Of a stretch of DNA of 64,000 bases, positions 1 to 13,000 are shown piece after piece (positions within the stretch are counted from its first letter, which is position 1; each line of letters begins with the position of its first letter). Source of the DNA: Hippophae tibetana (lineage: Eukaryota > Streptophyta > Magnoliopsida > Rosales > Elaeagnaceae). The stretch lies in assembly GCA_037013495.1 (NCBI GenBank), contig CM072806.1:20907501-20971500 (forward strand). The letters run 5' to 3'. The notes below the pieces were generated by a model. The model saw only the letters and a list, made by a program, of their open reading frames with translations, did no database searches and had not been told where the DNA came from. The translations under genes and the position numbers were made by a program.

Positions 1-1008
1 TTATGTTTATAAATTATGTATCTTTGCTCTAAAGTCAAGAGACACTAAATATGTCTGGGTAGAATCCTTATGCGACCATCTACAAAAAAAAAATGTATAA
101 TAAATCCCAAAATGTTTCTGCAAAATAATAACTTATAAAAAAGTGAAATAATCTCCTCATAATCAATAAAAAGAGAAGCAATATGTAAGTATATATAACT
201 TACAAGGATCTAATGTGGTACAGAGCAATCAAAAGTTAGGCTACAGAAGATATGATCTCTCAGTGTTTTCATATTTTTCAAAAATAATAAAAACGCAGTT
301 AAGGGTTTTTTTTTTCCTTTTTTAATGAATGAAATTCTTCTCACTTTTCTTTTTAAATATATTATTTTAAAAATAATATATAAACATTTAATTTATTTTT
401 AAAAATAATTTTTTATTTTTAAATATAAAAAACTATTTTTTAATTAAGTAGTCAAATAGGTCCTTCTTTATTTTCATAAATACAATAATTAAATCCTGCC
501 TTGGACTCACCGCATCGCTCAAGTCTACAATCTCGAACTCGAAAGCACTCGGCATCATGAGTGAGTAGTATTTTAAAATATTATTGGCGTTTGACCGAGT
601 CTGACATCTAAAAAATATTACATCCAATCGTTATCTCAAGGCTCAGCATTACCGGACATAGGGAAAATTTAATATTAAAACAATTGTGTATTTACGCTAA
701 TGTATGAACTGTTGACATCATCATAATCTTATTAATCAGCTTGTTGGAAGACGAATCCACTTTCAATTGTCGCCTTGAGTCCTTTTTATGAATGGTTTAA
801 GTCCACGTTATACGAGAAATTATTAATCATAACGTGTTTTTCAAAATTAATAAAATTTAAAATTTATATATTTATTTAAAAAAAAAATACTTCATTATTA
901 TAATCCATCTTAACAAATAATCAATATAATTACAACCAATGAGCCAATTAAATGATATTTTGTGATCTCTTAACAAATTTTAATAAACACGTTCAACTTA
1001 TGTTCTAG
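1..1008. other. AT-rich intergenic DNA, no gene seen
   Basis: No convincing coding frame, RNA gene or transposon terminus was found. The stretch is strongly AT-rich, with poly-T and poly-A runs around 300-430. It ends at the target-site duplication of Copia fossil A. Confidence 0.6.
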
Positions 1009-1013
1009 GTACA

Positions 1014-1711
1014 TGTTACGAGAATCGATAATATTAATATAAACATAATTAAGTTCTAAATAGACGTATTCTCATTTTGTGTGTGAATTTTTTTTAAGAA
1101 ACAAATAAATATAGTTTAAAATAAAACATGTATAAAATTAACACAACTAATTTATGTGAAAAAATCTTTACAAAGTAAGAAGGAAACAACCACGACACTT
1201 TATATCCAAAACTTCTACTATAAAGAAAAAATTGTATAAAAGTTCTCTCTAGATAAAACTAGAGGCAAACAATAAACAACATCATTAAGAATACAACTTC
1301 TTGAAAAATAACAATTATTTCAAGAAAATGAAAAGATCTAACCCAATTTCATAGTTATTGTTCATGACCTAGATTTTCCTAAACTAGTGAGCCAAATTTA
1401 AATCTCACCGTTCAGATTGAAAAGTCTTGAGTTGTGAACCTTCTTGAACAATTTTAGCTTAATCGGACCACAAACAACCTTTCATCAGAGCACTTGATGA
1501 AAGCTTGCTAGAGAAGGAAAAACATAAAACTTTTCTGCCAGCTACTACTGAAAATTCCCTTATTGATGCAATTCTAAATCTTTCTCAACCAACCTTAAAT
1601 GGATTTATTAATGAAACAATCAAATGGACAAAAGTGTCCCTTCTTTCTCCATGGACCATGAGACCACATGAGTCTTTTTAGGCTCCTCCAAATAAGAGGG
1701 AAAACCCAACA
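1014..1711 (-). repeat. 3' LTR of Copia A
   Basis: About 698 bp, beginning TGTTACGAGAATC and ending CCCAACA on the + strand. A purine-rich tract (as read on the - strand) lies just inside at about 1712-1728. It matches the right-hand LTR along its length, with visible divergence. Confidence 0.85.
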
Positions 1712-2149
1712 AATCTTCCCCCTTTCCAATTAGATGGAGGGATCTGTCATCCCAAAAATTGAACAACAAACTTCAAGTTTTTTCCTTAACACTAATTTTT
1801 TAGCATGTTAAATACATTCTCATCAGTATGGATTTTCTCAAGTTCAAGAAACTCATTGTTAAGAGTATTCCTTATCCAATGTACCTCACATCAATATGCT
1901 TTGATCTTGAGTGAAATACCGAGTTCTTCGCTAGGTGAATAGAACTCTGATTATCGCAGAACAACACATATTTTTGCTGCTTGAAACCAAGTTCTCTCAA
2001 GAACTATTTCATCCACAACAACTCCTTACAAGCTTTTGTTGTTGTAATAAACCCCACCTCTATTATAGAAAGTGCAACACACTTTTGCAATCTTGATTGC
2101 CAAGAAATTGCTCCACTAGAGAAAATAATTAGATAACTTGAAGTAGATT

Positions 2150-5075
2150 TATGAGAATCTTATCTCTTGGCAAACCTGAATCAGTATATCCAACTAACAC
2201 TGGTTTTCCACTTCCAAAGCTAAGTGTTAACTTGGAAGTACCTCGAAGATATCTCATAACTCACTTTACTACATCCAAATACTCTATTTCTGGATTTGAA
2301 AGAAAACAACTAACAACTTCAACTGCATGAGCTATGTCTGGCCTCGTACACACCATTGCATATATTAAGCTTCCTATTGTTGACACATATGAAACATTTT
2401 CCATATCTTCCTTATCTTTATCTGTTAAAGGCCTTTGACTCGATCTCAACTTAAAATGGTTAGATAAATGAGAAGAAACCACTTTAGCTTTATCCATATG
2501 AAACCTTTCAAGTACCTTGTTAATGGACCTTTTCTGTGACATATACAAATTCTTTGCTTTCATGTCTCGATAAATTCGAATATCGAGAATTTGTTTTGTT
2601 GGCCCCAAGTCCTTCTTGGAAATAATCAACATATCATCAATATAGAGCAATAAAATGATAAAATCATCATCAAAGAATTTCTACACAAAAATACAATGAT
2701 CAGAAAAATAGTCTTCTTGTAACCATGCTCCCTCATAACTGACTCAAACTTCTTATACCATTGTCTAGGTGCTTGCTTCAACCCATAAAGGCTTTTCTTT
2801 AACTAGGATACATAATCATCTTTTCCTTTTACCTCAAAACCCTCTGGTTATTCCATATAAATCTCTTCCTCCAACTCACCATGAAGAAAGGTAGTTTTTA
2901 GATCCATTTGCTCAATTTCTAAATCCAAGCTTGCTGCTAGACCTAAAACAACATGTATGGAAGACATCTTCACAATAGGAGAGAAAATATCATCAAAATC
3001 AATACCTTTTCTTTGAATGAATCCCTTGATGACCAGTCTAACTTTGTATCATGGTTGTGAACTGTGTTCTTCTTGCTTCATCCTATAGACCCACTTATTC
3101 TTCAGAGCTCTCTTACCTTTAGGCAACTTTATTAGCTCAAATATGTGATTTTCATATAGTGAGTACATCTCATCTTCCATAACACTAATCCAGTGTGCCA
3201 TGTTTCCATCTTTCATCACTTCTACATAGCATTGAGGTTCTCCCTCATCTGTCAATAACATATACTCATTTGTATCATACTGTGTGGAAGGACGTCGGTC
3301 TCTAGTAGACCTCCTGAGTGGAATTTCTAGTTCTAGCAACTTATCAGTAGTTTGGTGATCTGTTTCCAACTTGCATATGAGCATCTGCATCATCTAAAAT
3401 TTATTGGTCATCTTGAAAATTTTGTTACATCTGTACTGATAAAGGAACTAGATGTAGGTCAATCAAATCATCGCTATACTGATAGACTCTTTTTTCTATA
3501 TTCTCACCATCTTGTATAGTTTAATCTTTTATAAACACCACATCACCACTCCTTATCAGTTTCTTCTCGACTGGATCATAAAATCTGTAGCCAAATTCAT
3601 CCAAATCATAACCAATAAAGATACACTATCATGTCTTCACATCGAGCTTAGATTTCTCATATTTTGGTATATGCATAAATGCCTTGCAACCAAAAACGCA
3701 GAGATGATCATAAGAAACATCTTTTCCAATCCAAACTCAATTTGGTACATCAAACTGAAGAGGAACACATGTTGTGAGATTAAGAACATGTGCAACTATA
3801 TTCAAAGCCTCACCCTAGAAAGATCTTGGCAACTGAGCCTGCGAAAAAAAACATCTTACTCTTTCAACCAATGTCCTGTTTGTTCTCTCAGCCAACTCAT
3901 TTAACTGAGGAGTCTTGGGAGGTGTCTTTTGATGTGGAATGCCTTGATGACTACAATACTCATCAAAAGAACCTAAATACTCTCCCCCATTATCTATTCT
4001 GATGCACCATAATTTCTTCTCAGTCTGTCTCTCAACTAAGGCTTGAAATTGTTTAAACACATCTAATACTTGATCTTTGCTCTTCAAAGTGTACACCCAT
4101 AACTTTCTTGAACAAACATCTATGAAGGTCACAAAATAACTAGCACCACCCAAATTTCTAGTCTTCGTAGGATCACATACAAATGAATATATCAAATCAA
4201 GTATGTATTATTTTCTTGAAGGAGTGGAACTCTTGAAAGAAACTCTATTTTTCTTCTCAACCAAACAATGAGTATATCTTCTTAAACAAACATTATTCAT
4301 TCCAGAAAGAATATTCTTTTTAGTCAATACTGTTAAGCCTTTCTCACTCATGTGAGAAAATCTCTTATGCCACAATTCTATTATGAGCTCATATGTCGCA
4401 GCATTAATAATGCCTTTGAAGAGTCTTTTATATCGTATATACAAACTAGAATGCGTGTTCCAATTAGCAACAACCATAACACCTTTAGTAAGTTTCTATT
4501 AACCATTACTAAAGGCATTACAATATCCTTCATCATCAAGTTTGCTTGTAGAGATCAAGTTCAAACAAATTTCAGGAATATGCTTTACCCCTCTAAAAAG
4601 TAGCCTCGTGTTATTATTCATCTCCAAACACACATCTTCAATACCAATGACTTTAACCAAGCCATCATTGCCAAACTTCACTGTCCCAAAGTCATATGTT
4701 GTATAGGATGTAAAAAAATCCTCTCGAGATGTAGCATGAATGGAGGCTCCACTATCAATAACCCAACTGATCTCGTAACATGCAACATTGACAACATCTT
4801 CATCATAAACAACCAGAAAGTCTTCTGAACTTGCGGTGGCAACTCGATCATTTTCCTTGCCAACATCACCCTCTTGTTCTTTATCTTTCTTCTTGTTATC
4901 CCGCTTCAACTATCTATAATATTTATTGATGTGCCCTTTCATGCCACAGTGATGACACTCAACATTAGCAAACTTGTTGACTTGCTTCTTCCTTTTTCTT
5001 TGCTTTTAAAATCTCTGCTTTTAATCCTCCCTCTTTTTTTTGTAACCAAAATCTCTAACTACTGAGAAGACCCAT
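2150..5075 (-). pseudogene. gag-pol remains of Copia A
   Basis: Read on the - strand: a protease/gag-like stretch with WVIDSGASIHAT (about 4500-4909), the GAG-pre-integrase and integrase core (about 3815-4480, with FVTFIDVCSRKLWVYTLKSKD and the RIDNGGEYLG box), then reverse transcriptase (about 2260-3400, with YIDDMLII). Order and motifs are those of Ty1/Copia. The coding region is broken in several places. Confidence 0.85.
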
Positions 5076-5543
5076 GTTATTAAGTAAATTAGCTCCAAAT
5101 GGTGTAATCAATATGGATCTGGCTAACTGATTGATTATTTCTTAGAACGTATTCAAGTGATCTGTCAACGGAGTTCCATCTTAGTACCTTAAAACCATCA
5201 ACTACTTTATGAGAAACATTTTATTAATTCCTGTTTTCCAAGCAAATAACTCCTCAAGTTTATTCCAGAGTGACCGTGCATGTGTTTCCCTACTAATATG
5301 ATTCAAAACATTGTCATCTACCCACTGTCTTATATACCCACAGACTTGTCAATGTAACAAAGTCCATTCTTCTTCAGACAACTTTTCTGGTTTCTTAGAA
5401 GCAAACACCGGTAAATGAAACTATTTGACATAAAGGAGATCTTTCATTTTTCCTTTCAAAGTGTGATAATTAGAATCATTCAAAATAATCATTCTACTAA
5501 AAAAATTCCATTATTCAACACAAGAAATTCAACAATAATAACC

Positions 5544-5561
5544 ACAACTCTGATACCACTT
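5544..5561 (-). other. primer-binding site of Copia A
   Basis: The - strand reads TGGTATCAGAG directly beside the 5' LTR, which starts at 5562. This matches the 3' end of initiator methionine tRNA, the usual primer for plant Copia elements. Confidence 0.8.
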
Positions 5562-7925
5562 TGTTAGGAAAATCACAATATCAATATGAACTTAATCAAG
5601 CTCTAAACAGCGGAATGAAATGTATTCTCCTTCTTTGTGTGAATATTTTAGGAAATAAATAAATAGAGCTTAAAATAAAACATCCACAAAATCAACACAA
5701 CCAATTAACGTGGAAAAATCTTCCTGTTGTAGAAAGAAAACAACCACGACACTTGATGAGAAAAATTGGCATCGCCGATCCTGCCAATACTTTGGTTTTA
5801 TATTTATAAAACTCTCGCAAGTGTACGAATCATTTAGTAGAAAATGATAAGTATACTCCCAAGGTCGATCTAAGGAAGGAATATATGTGGTTTTTAATTT
5901 ATTATTCAAACTTTTAAAAACGAAATTAAATCATGTCACGATATTTGGGTTTTTGGTGTTTTTAATCTAATAACATAAAACTAAACATAGATACAGATTC
6001 AATAAATATTAATGCAAATTTTATCATTTATAATATTGGAGTATTTATGGATATAATAACTAAGTAATTATGCTTGCTCATATTATTTAGATTATAAAAG
6101 ATATAATTGATATTTATTGATTCTTTTTTTTTATATATGAATATCACATTTGGTGGGGTTAGATATTATTTGTTAACTAAACAAATCAATTAACACCTAT
6201 GGGTGGGGTTGATAACTAATTTGGTTAATTAAATTAATTCTTTTTTTAAACATTGAAAATGAATCATTTAAATGCCACCTTTGGTGGGGTTAGACAGTTT
6301 AAACTTTATTCAAGATGTCCAAATTAAACCTAAGAATTTAATTATCCGAGTACTAACTTTCAAGTTTTAAAACTACTACTGAAAACATATTGTCAATACA
6401 TTTTAAGATAATAATTCTTATAAAAAAATTTGAAATAGAGCTTCACTCTAACTACTGGGCGATTGGACCAACAAATAAAAGAGCACTACTAAATCAGACC
6501 GAATAACTAAACCTTAAAATCTAATTTTCATATTTAAGTTTGTAATGAAAAATAATATATTTCTCTCTAACATTCTTAATATAAAATCTTGAATAAAAAT
6601 AAAATCAATTCATTTTAGAGATTTTTGCATATTTAATATTTTGCAAGCATAACAACGTTATTATTATATCATGTTTACAAACAACCAACAATGTTAAATT
6701 TAATCACAGATAAATTAAATATAACATATAGGAATAAAACATAAAAAATAACTACAAAGAAAATAAAATCCTTACAGTACTTTGATGCTAACTCTGTTGC
6801 TGGAAAACCTCCAAACGGAATTTGCACTTTCATTTATTGAATCAAAAAGCAAATAAATTACAAAAACATAATTAGTTCTTCTCAAAAAGAGAAAAACTCT
6901 AAAACTAAGAAAAATTAACTAATAAAAACTAAAAACTAAGAAATGAGAGAAAGAAAAAGAGAAGAAAATGTGTTTTTAGGTGTGATTTGAAGTGAAGAGA
7001 ATGAAGGTATTTATAGGTGATGATGGAAAGAAAAGTGGGTGAAAAAATGGTGAAAACGCACAGTAGTGAATGATGACATCATTGTTGACGTTATGTTGAC
7101 GCAGGGCCCGATTGGGCGACTGCGTATGCGATTTCCTCCTTTTTTGACCCATTTTGTCCAATTTTTCCATCTTTTTTTCAATTTTACTCATTTAATTTAT
7201 GAATATATTTGTGATATATTGTGTTCGGTATTTTTCTTTGAGTCTTTAAGTTACTTTTTAAAGCAAAAATATCTAAAAAACAATAAAAATATCTGTAATT
7301 CTGAAAATATAGATTTATATAGAAATATAATAAAATCATATAAATATATATATATATTTAATCAATTAAAGTGAATAAAATCATGGTAATTTTAGTTTTT
7401 TTTAGCACTCATCAACACTCTATCTCCAAAACTTCCACTATTAAGAAATAATTGTACAAAAAATTTCTCTAGATTAAACTAGATGCAAACAATCAACAAT
7501 ATCATTAAGAATACAAACTATTGGAAACTAACAATTATTTCAAAAAAATTGAGAGATCTAACCCAATTTTATAGTCACTTTTCACCAAATTTTCCCAAAC
7601 CGGTGAGTCAATTCAAATCTCACCGTTCAGATTGAAGATTCTTGAGTAGTGAATCTTCATGCAAAATTTTAGCTTAATCAAACCACAAACAACCTTTTAT
7701 CAAATCACTTGATGAAAACTTATTAAAGAAGGAAAAACAAAAAACTTTTCTGCCAACTTTCACCGAAAATTGCCTTGCTGGTGTAGCTCTAAATCTTTCT
7801 CAATAACTCTAAATAGATTTATGAATGAAACAATCAAATGAACAAAATTATCCCTTATTTCTCCCTAGGTCATGAGATCACATGGGCAGTTTTAGACTCC
7901 TCTAGATAAGAGGGAAAAATACACG
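5562..7925 (-). repeat. 5' LTR of Copia A, interrupted by a solo LTR
   Basis: The flanks 5562-5753 and 7415-7925 together match the left LTR. Sequence between them (5754-7414) is a foreign solo LTR. The terminus at 7925 abuts the GTACA target duplication. Confidence 0.85.
5754..7414 (-). mobile_element. Solo LTR, 1.66 kb (family S, copy 1)
   Basis: Termini TGATGAG and CTCATCA form a 7-bp inverted repeat, and a perfect 5-bp duplication ACACT lies at 5749-5753 and 7415-7419. It matches 19845-21662 along its length in the opposite orientation. A TATA box on the - strand (7008-7015) sets its direction. No coding frame is seen. The length and termini suggest a Gypsy LTR of the Tat/Athila kind, but this assignment is an inference. 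Confidence 0.85.
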
Positions 7926-7930
7926 GTACA

Positions 7931-9407
7931 TGCCATTATTCTCCTTTGCCATTCCTGTATCGTTCCTTCGATTTCCTTTGTCCTCTTTTTTTTTTTTCCC
8001 TCTGGTGGGATGATTAGGATTACCTTATTCATACAATATAATTTTGCCTTGTTAATCATAACACCGCTAGAATTTACACATTCAGATATACCAACACAGC
8101 TACTAAACTAAGTGGATTCACATGTCTATACTTTGTCCTCTTTCTTGCCAAAAGTTAAGTGGATGACCGTAAGATTATTACACGAGAATTTTCACAATTT
8201 TCACTATTTATAATTCTTTTATAACATCATATCAATATTATTATAACTTAAATTATTATTGATATAATAATTATTTATTAATAAAAATTTATTTCTTAAT
8301 AGTGACATTGAAGTCTAATGAATTACATGTACATAATAAATAATAAATAATATATATTTTTATTTTAAAAATAATAAATAATTCTTATATAATAACAAAT
8401 TATGTAGTTCAATTACGTAGCTCCGTAAGGTTACACGAAATGGCATATTTTCGCCTCTCCACGTATATTATACTTATTATATTTATTAATAAAAGTTTGA
8501 AAAAATCATCATCCAAAATTTTATACATCAATGGTTATTATAAAAAAATAACTAAAAATAGCTATTATAAAAAGTAGGTTGATTGTATTTATTATCTTAT
8601 TTATTTTAAAAATAATATTTTAAGTACTATATTTATTTTTTATAGTTATTTAGTCTTATTTTTATTAAAAATTAAATGTTTAAAAATAAATGATTTTATA
8701 TTTTTTCTTCTATTTTTATTTATTTATTTTTCAATTTTTTAACTAAATAATATGTCTAATACAATTTTAAAAGAATAATTTATTATTGTGTAGCTATTTT
8801 TTAATAACAATATAAGTAAGTTATAATAAAAAATAAATATGAAACACAAGTATTATTTTTACAATACAATTTTAAAAGAATAATTTATTATTGTGTAATT
8901 ATTTTTTAATAACAATATAACCATCATATACTGCACACACTTGCTCTCTTTCTCTCCCTAATATAGTAGTATTTTTTAATAACAATATAAATAAGTTATA
9001 ATAAAAAATAAATAGGAAACACAAATATTATTTTTATAATAAAATTTTAATGCAATTTTAAAAGAATAATTTATTATTGTTTACTTATTTTTTAATAACA
9101 ATATAACTATGCATTGCACACACTTGCCTCTTTTTCTCCCTAGTTTCTTCTTCTTCTTGCACACACTTGCTCTATTTCTCTCCCGGGATAGTAGTTTCTT
9201 CTGTTTTTTTGCACATACTTGCTCTCTTTCTCTCCCTGGGATAGTAGTTTCTTCTTCTTCCTCAAAACATTGTCTATATGTATCACTCATACAGTTGCAT
9301 TGCATCTTTTGTCATTATCTGGTTCCAAGTTTTTCTCTATATAAACTGTCTCCTTTGGTTTATCTTTATTAGCTTTGACTTCTCGAATTTAAAACTTTAC
9401 TCTAATA
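7931..9407. other. AT-rich intergenic DNA with local repeats
   Basis: No gene seen. It holds AT-rich sequence and the dispersed direct repeats described at 8759-9260. The right edge is the start of Copia B. Confidence 0.55.
8759..9260. repeat. Interleaved direct repeats
   Basis: A unit of about 55 bp containing TTTTAAAAGAATAATTTATT appears three times (from about 8763, 8870 and 9053). A second unit with TTGCTCTCTTTCTCTCCC-like text appears about four times (from about 8940, 9120, 9163 and 9218). The two units alternate, suggesting local duplication of a composite block. Confidence 0.75.
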
Positions 9408-9513
9408 TGTTGAATTCAACAAACACTGCAACTCATTCAACAAGTATTGCACCGACATCTACCAACATACACGACGTCTACCAAACAGATGTAAACCATG
9501 TGATTCAATCATT
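9408..9513 (+). repeat. 5' LTR sequence of Copia B
   Basis: Matches the start of the 3' LTR at 14105 for about 106 bp. Beyond 9514 the match ends and different, partly inverted Copia sequence follows. Confidence 0.7.
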
Positions 9514-9529
9514 GTGAGTTCAGGTTATT

Positions 9530-9618
9530 TATATTTTCCCCACATATAATTTATCTTTCTTCATAAGGAAATAATTTATATGTAAGGGTATGAATTTCAG
9601 CATGGTTGTACTCCCCCT
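9530..9618 (-). repeat. Inverted copy of Copia pol sequence
   Basis: This stretch, read on the - strand, closely matches about 12346-12434 of the same element (shared text includes ACATATAAATT and CCTTATGAAGAAAGA). It is therefore a piece of a related Copia in reverse orientation, sitting between the 5' LTR sequence and the leader. Confidence 0.75.
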
Positions 9619-9639
9619 AAAAATAGGGTAGAAGAAAAA

Positions 9640-10077
9640 GTCAGAACGCGACCACATGTGCCGCCAAAAGAAAAGGAAATATTTCACTCGCCTCCACGCT
9701 CTGTCACGCGCCATTTGGAGGTTGAAGCCGCTGATATGGGCGTACGGGTTGGCTCAGTTCAGCTCGCGGACGTAGCCAGTTCGCACCTCATTTCGGCTCA
9801 CGGACGTAACCGATCTGCATCGCAATTCGGCTCAGGTTTGGTTCGATTTGAACCCAGTTTTTTGGTGGTTTTTCACAATTTTTCCAAATTTAGCTGATTT
9901 GGTCCAGTTTTCAAGGTTTTTAAACCAATTTTTTACTCGGTTTTGTATTTTTTATCCGATTTGGTCCATTTCTTCTTAAAAAAACCATTGGTTCAATATT
10001 CTTTATACCGGTTCTTGCATTTTTCTTTCCAATTCTGAAATTATTACACCATTTTCTAGTTTTTTTACCATAATATC
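9640..10077 (+). other. Leader of Copia B with a GC-richer patch
   Basis: Between the LTR region and gag. At 9690-9840 it is clearly more GC-rich than its surroundings and repeats a theme like CGGCTCACGGACGTAACCGA about three times. No coding function is claimed. Confidence 0.5.
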
Positions 10078-13000
10078 ATGACAAAGGGCATAATTTCATT
10101 ACCTGTGGAGCAATCAACTCCAGTTATTGTACAATCTGTCCATTCTGAAGGTATTTTTAATAGTGAAATTATTCTTCCTGAGACTAATTATGATGTTTGG
10201 TCTCAAATAATAGAAATGTATATTGCAGAGAGAGAAAAACTCTCTAATATTCATGATAAAAATCTACAACCAGAAAAAACATCAAAAAATTATATAACAA
10301 GTGGTATGCAGAAAATCAAAAAGAGAAGAAATGGCTACTTATGTCAATGAGTACAGAAATCATGAAGCGTTATTTACGCATACCTATTGCTCCTAAAATT
10401 TGGGGTGCTTTGGCAAAATCATTCTATGATGGAAGTGACGAATTACAGGTATTTGTCTTAAACCAAAAAACCTTTACTTCCAAACAAAATGGAAAATCAC
10501 TTTCAGAGTATTATGGAAAGTTGATTGAAATTTTTAAAGAACTAGTCCATCGTGATAAGGTGGTCATGAAATACCCTCATGATCTAATATCGTATCAGGA
10601 GTCTGTTGAAAGACTAAGGATACATATTTTTCTTGTTGAATTAGATGATTGATTTGAGCAGGTTCGTGGAGAAACTTTGCGAAAAGAAACCATCCCAGAT
10701 TTAGAAGGTTGTTATTCCTTAATTCGACGAGAGATAGTACGTTGAATCTCATTGAAGGAAAAATTTGGAGACACTGACACTTCCGCTATGATATCTAAAA
10801 ATCATTCTTTTTTAAATCAACAAGAACGAAAGGTGGTTGATAAATCATCATTTAAATGTACCAATTTTCATCAAAAGGGTCATACAAAAGAATGATGTTT
10901 TGAACATGTGGGATATCTTGACTAGTGGGATCACAACTGTGACTCTCGGAAGAAAAATCCAAGACAGATGTCTACTGCCACCATTGCTGAAACAACAAAG
11001 GATCATATTGCAAGCTCCTCAATAAATGTTGGTAAGATACTTAAATCTTTTTCTCCTGTTTTTAATAATACATGGATAATTAATTCAAGTGCAACTGATC
11101 ATATGACATTCGATTCTAGACAAATCTCAAAACCATCTTCACACAAAACTATTTGCACTGTTAATGGTAACACAACCTCAGTTATTGGGGAAAAATCTTT
11201 GTCTCTCACTAGTACTTTGAATTTAAATTCAGTACTAGTTATTCCCTCTTTAGAGTATAACCTTATATCTATTTCTCAAATAACCAGTATTTTATCTTGT
11301 TTTATTATTTTTTGGCCTGACTTTTGTGTGTTCAAGGACATCCAAACAAAGCAAATGATTGGTCGTGGTGTTAGGCAAGGAAACCTGTATTATTTGGATT
11401 TGGATTCAACAAATCATGCACTGGTAGCAACTGGATCTAAAAAGGATGAATCAAATATATGGCTATGGCATAGGAGATTGGGTCATGCTTCTTTTGTATA
11501 TTTAAAGAAATTATTTCCAAGTTTATTTTTGAACTTAGATCTTTCTATTTTAAAGTGTGATGTCTGTGAACTAGCAAATGATCATTCCTCATTTCATGTA
11601 ACCTTATATAAAATTCCATTTCATTTTATGGTTATACATTCTGATGTATGGGGTCCTTCCAAAGTCTCTACTTTGGGAGGATCACATTGGTTTGTTACAT
11701 TTACTGATGATTTTAGTAGAATAACTTGGGTCTGTTTAATGAAATCTAAAAGTGAGTTAAACTTATTATTTAGAAAATTTCATAAAATGGTTCGTACTCA
11801 GTATAAAACACAAATTCAAGTTCTACATAGTGACAATAGAGGAGAATATAAGAGTTCTAAGCTTCAAGAATATCTTAAATCAGAAGAGATTATTCATCAA
11901 ACTACTTGTGTTGATACACCTCAGCAAAATGGAGTTGTAGAAAGAAAAAATCGACACTTGTTGGAAGTTGTCCATGCCTCATTGATCGAAGCTCATATGT
12001 CATTATCTTATTGGGGAGAAGCACTTACTTTTGTTGCATATTTGATCAATCGAGTACCTTTCAGTTCCATTAACTTCCAAACACCACTACAAGCCATCAC
12101 TGAAGCAATTGTTGCACCAAGTGTTCCTAATTTATCTTCTAATGTCTTTGGGTGTGTGGCATTTATACACCTACATAAACAACAATGTAGCAAGTTGGAT
12201 CCACGAGCAATACGTTGTGTTTTATGGGATATTCCATACAACAAAAAGGGTATTGTTGTTATCATCCTTCTACAAAACAAATGATTACCACCATGGATGT
12301 TATTTTTCATGAAGATACAATGTATTTCTCTTTTACACTTGAATTTAAAGGGGAGTACAACCATGTTGAAATTCAGACCCTTACATATAAATTGTTTCCT
12401 TATGAAGAAAGAAAAATTATATGTGAGGAAAATACAAATAACTTGAATTCAGATGGTAATAACTCCCAATATAGAAAAGACTAAAAGGAAATGGAATCAA
12501 GTCCTCATCAACTTCAAGATCATCAAGAAAGTTCATTACTACCACTAAGTGAGTACGAGTTTCCTACTCTACAAATTGTTGATATACCTAACCAATCATT
12601 TGCAGAGGACGTTCCAACTATTGAACCAACCAAAAAAATACTTCCACCACGTCCTAATAGAGGTATTCCTAAAGCCATGCATGAACATGAGATTTCTAGT
12701 AAAATCAAATATCCCATGAGTAACTATATGTCTAAACATCGTTTGTCAAAATCAAACATGTCAGTTATGAATCAATTATCTATTATATCTATTCCTAACA
12801 GTATGCAAGAAGCTTTAGCTGACCAAAAATGGAAAGATGCTATGAATGAGTCTTGGTATCTCTAGCTGCAAATTTAGATTGGCCATTATATCAGTTTGAT
12901 GTAAAAAATGCCTTTCTACATAGAAATTTAATTGAAGAAGTCTACATGGATTTACCATCAGGAATCAAGAAATCCAAAATCCATGATGAAAAGGTGTGCA

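Larger units (their letters stand above)
1014..7925 (-). mobile_element. Copia LTR retrotransposon A (TNT1/Tork-like), fossil
   Basis: Two related LTRs flank a Copia gag-pol region read on the - strand. The 5-bp duplication GTACA lies at 1009-1013 and 7926-7930. An initiator-Met primer site adjoins the right LTR, so that LTR is the 5' one. The pol text resembles the TNT1-94 group: RRSTRDRRPS and LPKGKRALKNKWVYR are recognisable. The element is broken, with many breaks, and looks old from LTR divergence. A solo LTR of another family lies inside its 5' LTR. Confidence 0.88.

Noticed and set aside
433-627. 64-codon - strand frame
   Set aside because: AT-rich composition, no recognisable motif, no neighbouring exon support; likely chance.
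8700-9260. Possible CRISPR-like array
   Set aside because: Units are few, degenerate and interleaved, and this is plant nuclear DNA.
9109-9517. + strand frames rich in Phe, Leu and Ser
   Set aside because: They arise from the CT-rich repeats and the Copia B LTR; not genes.
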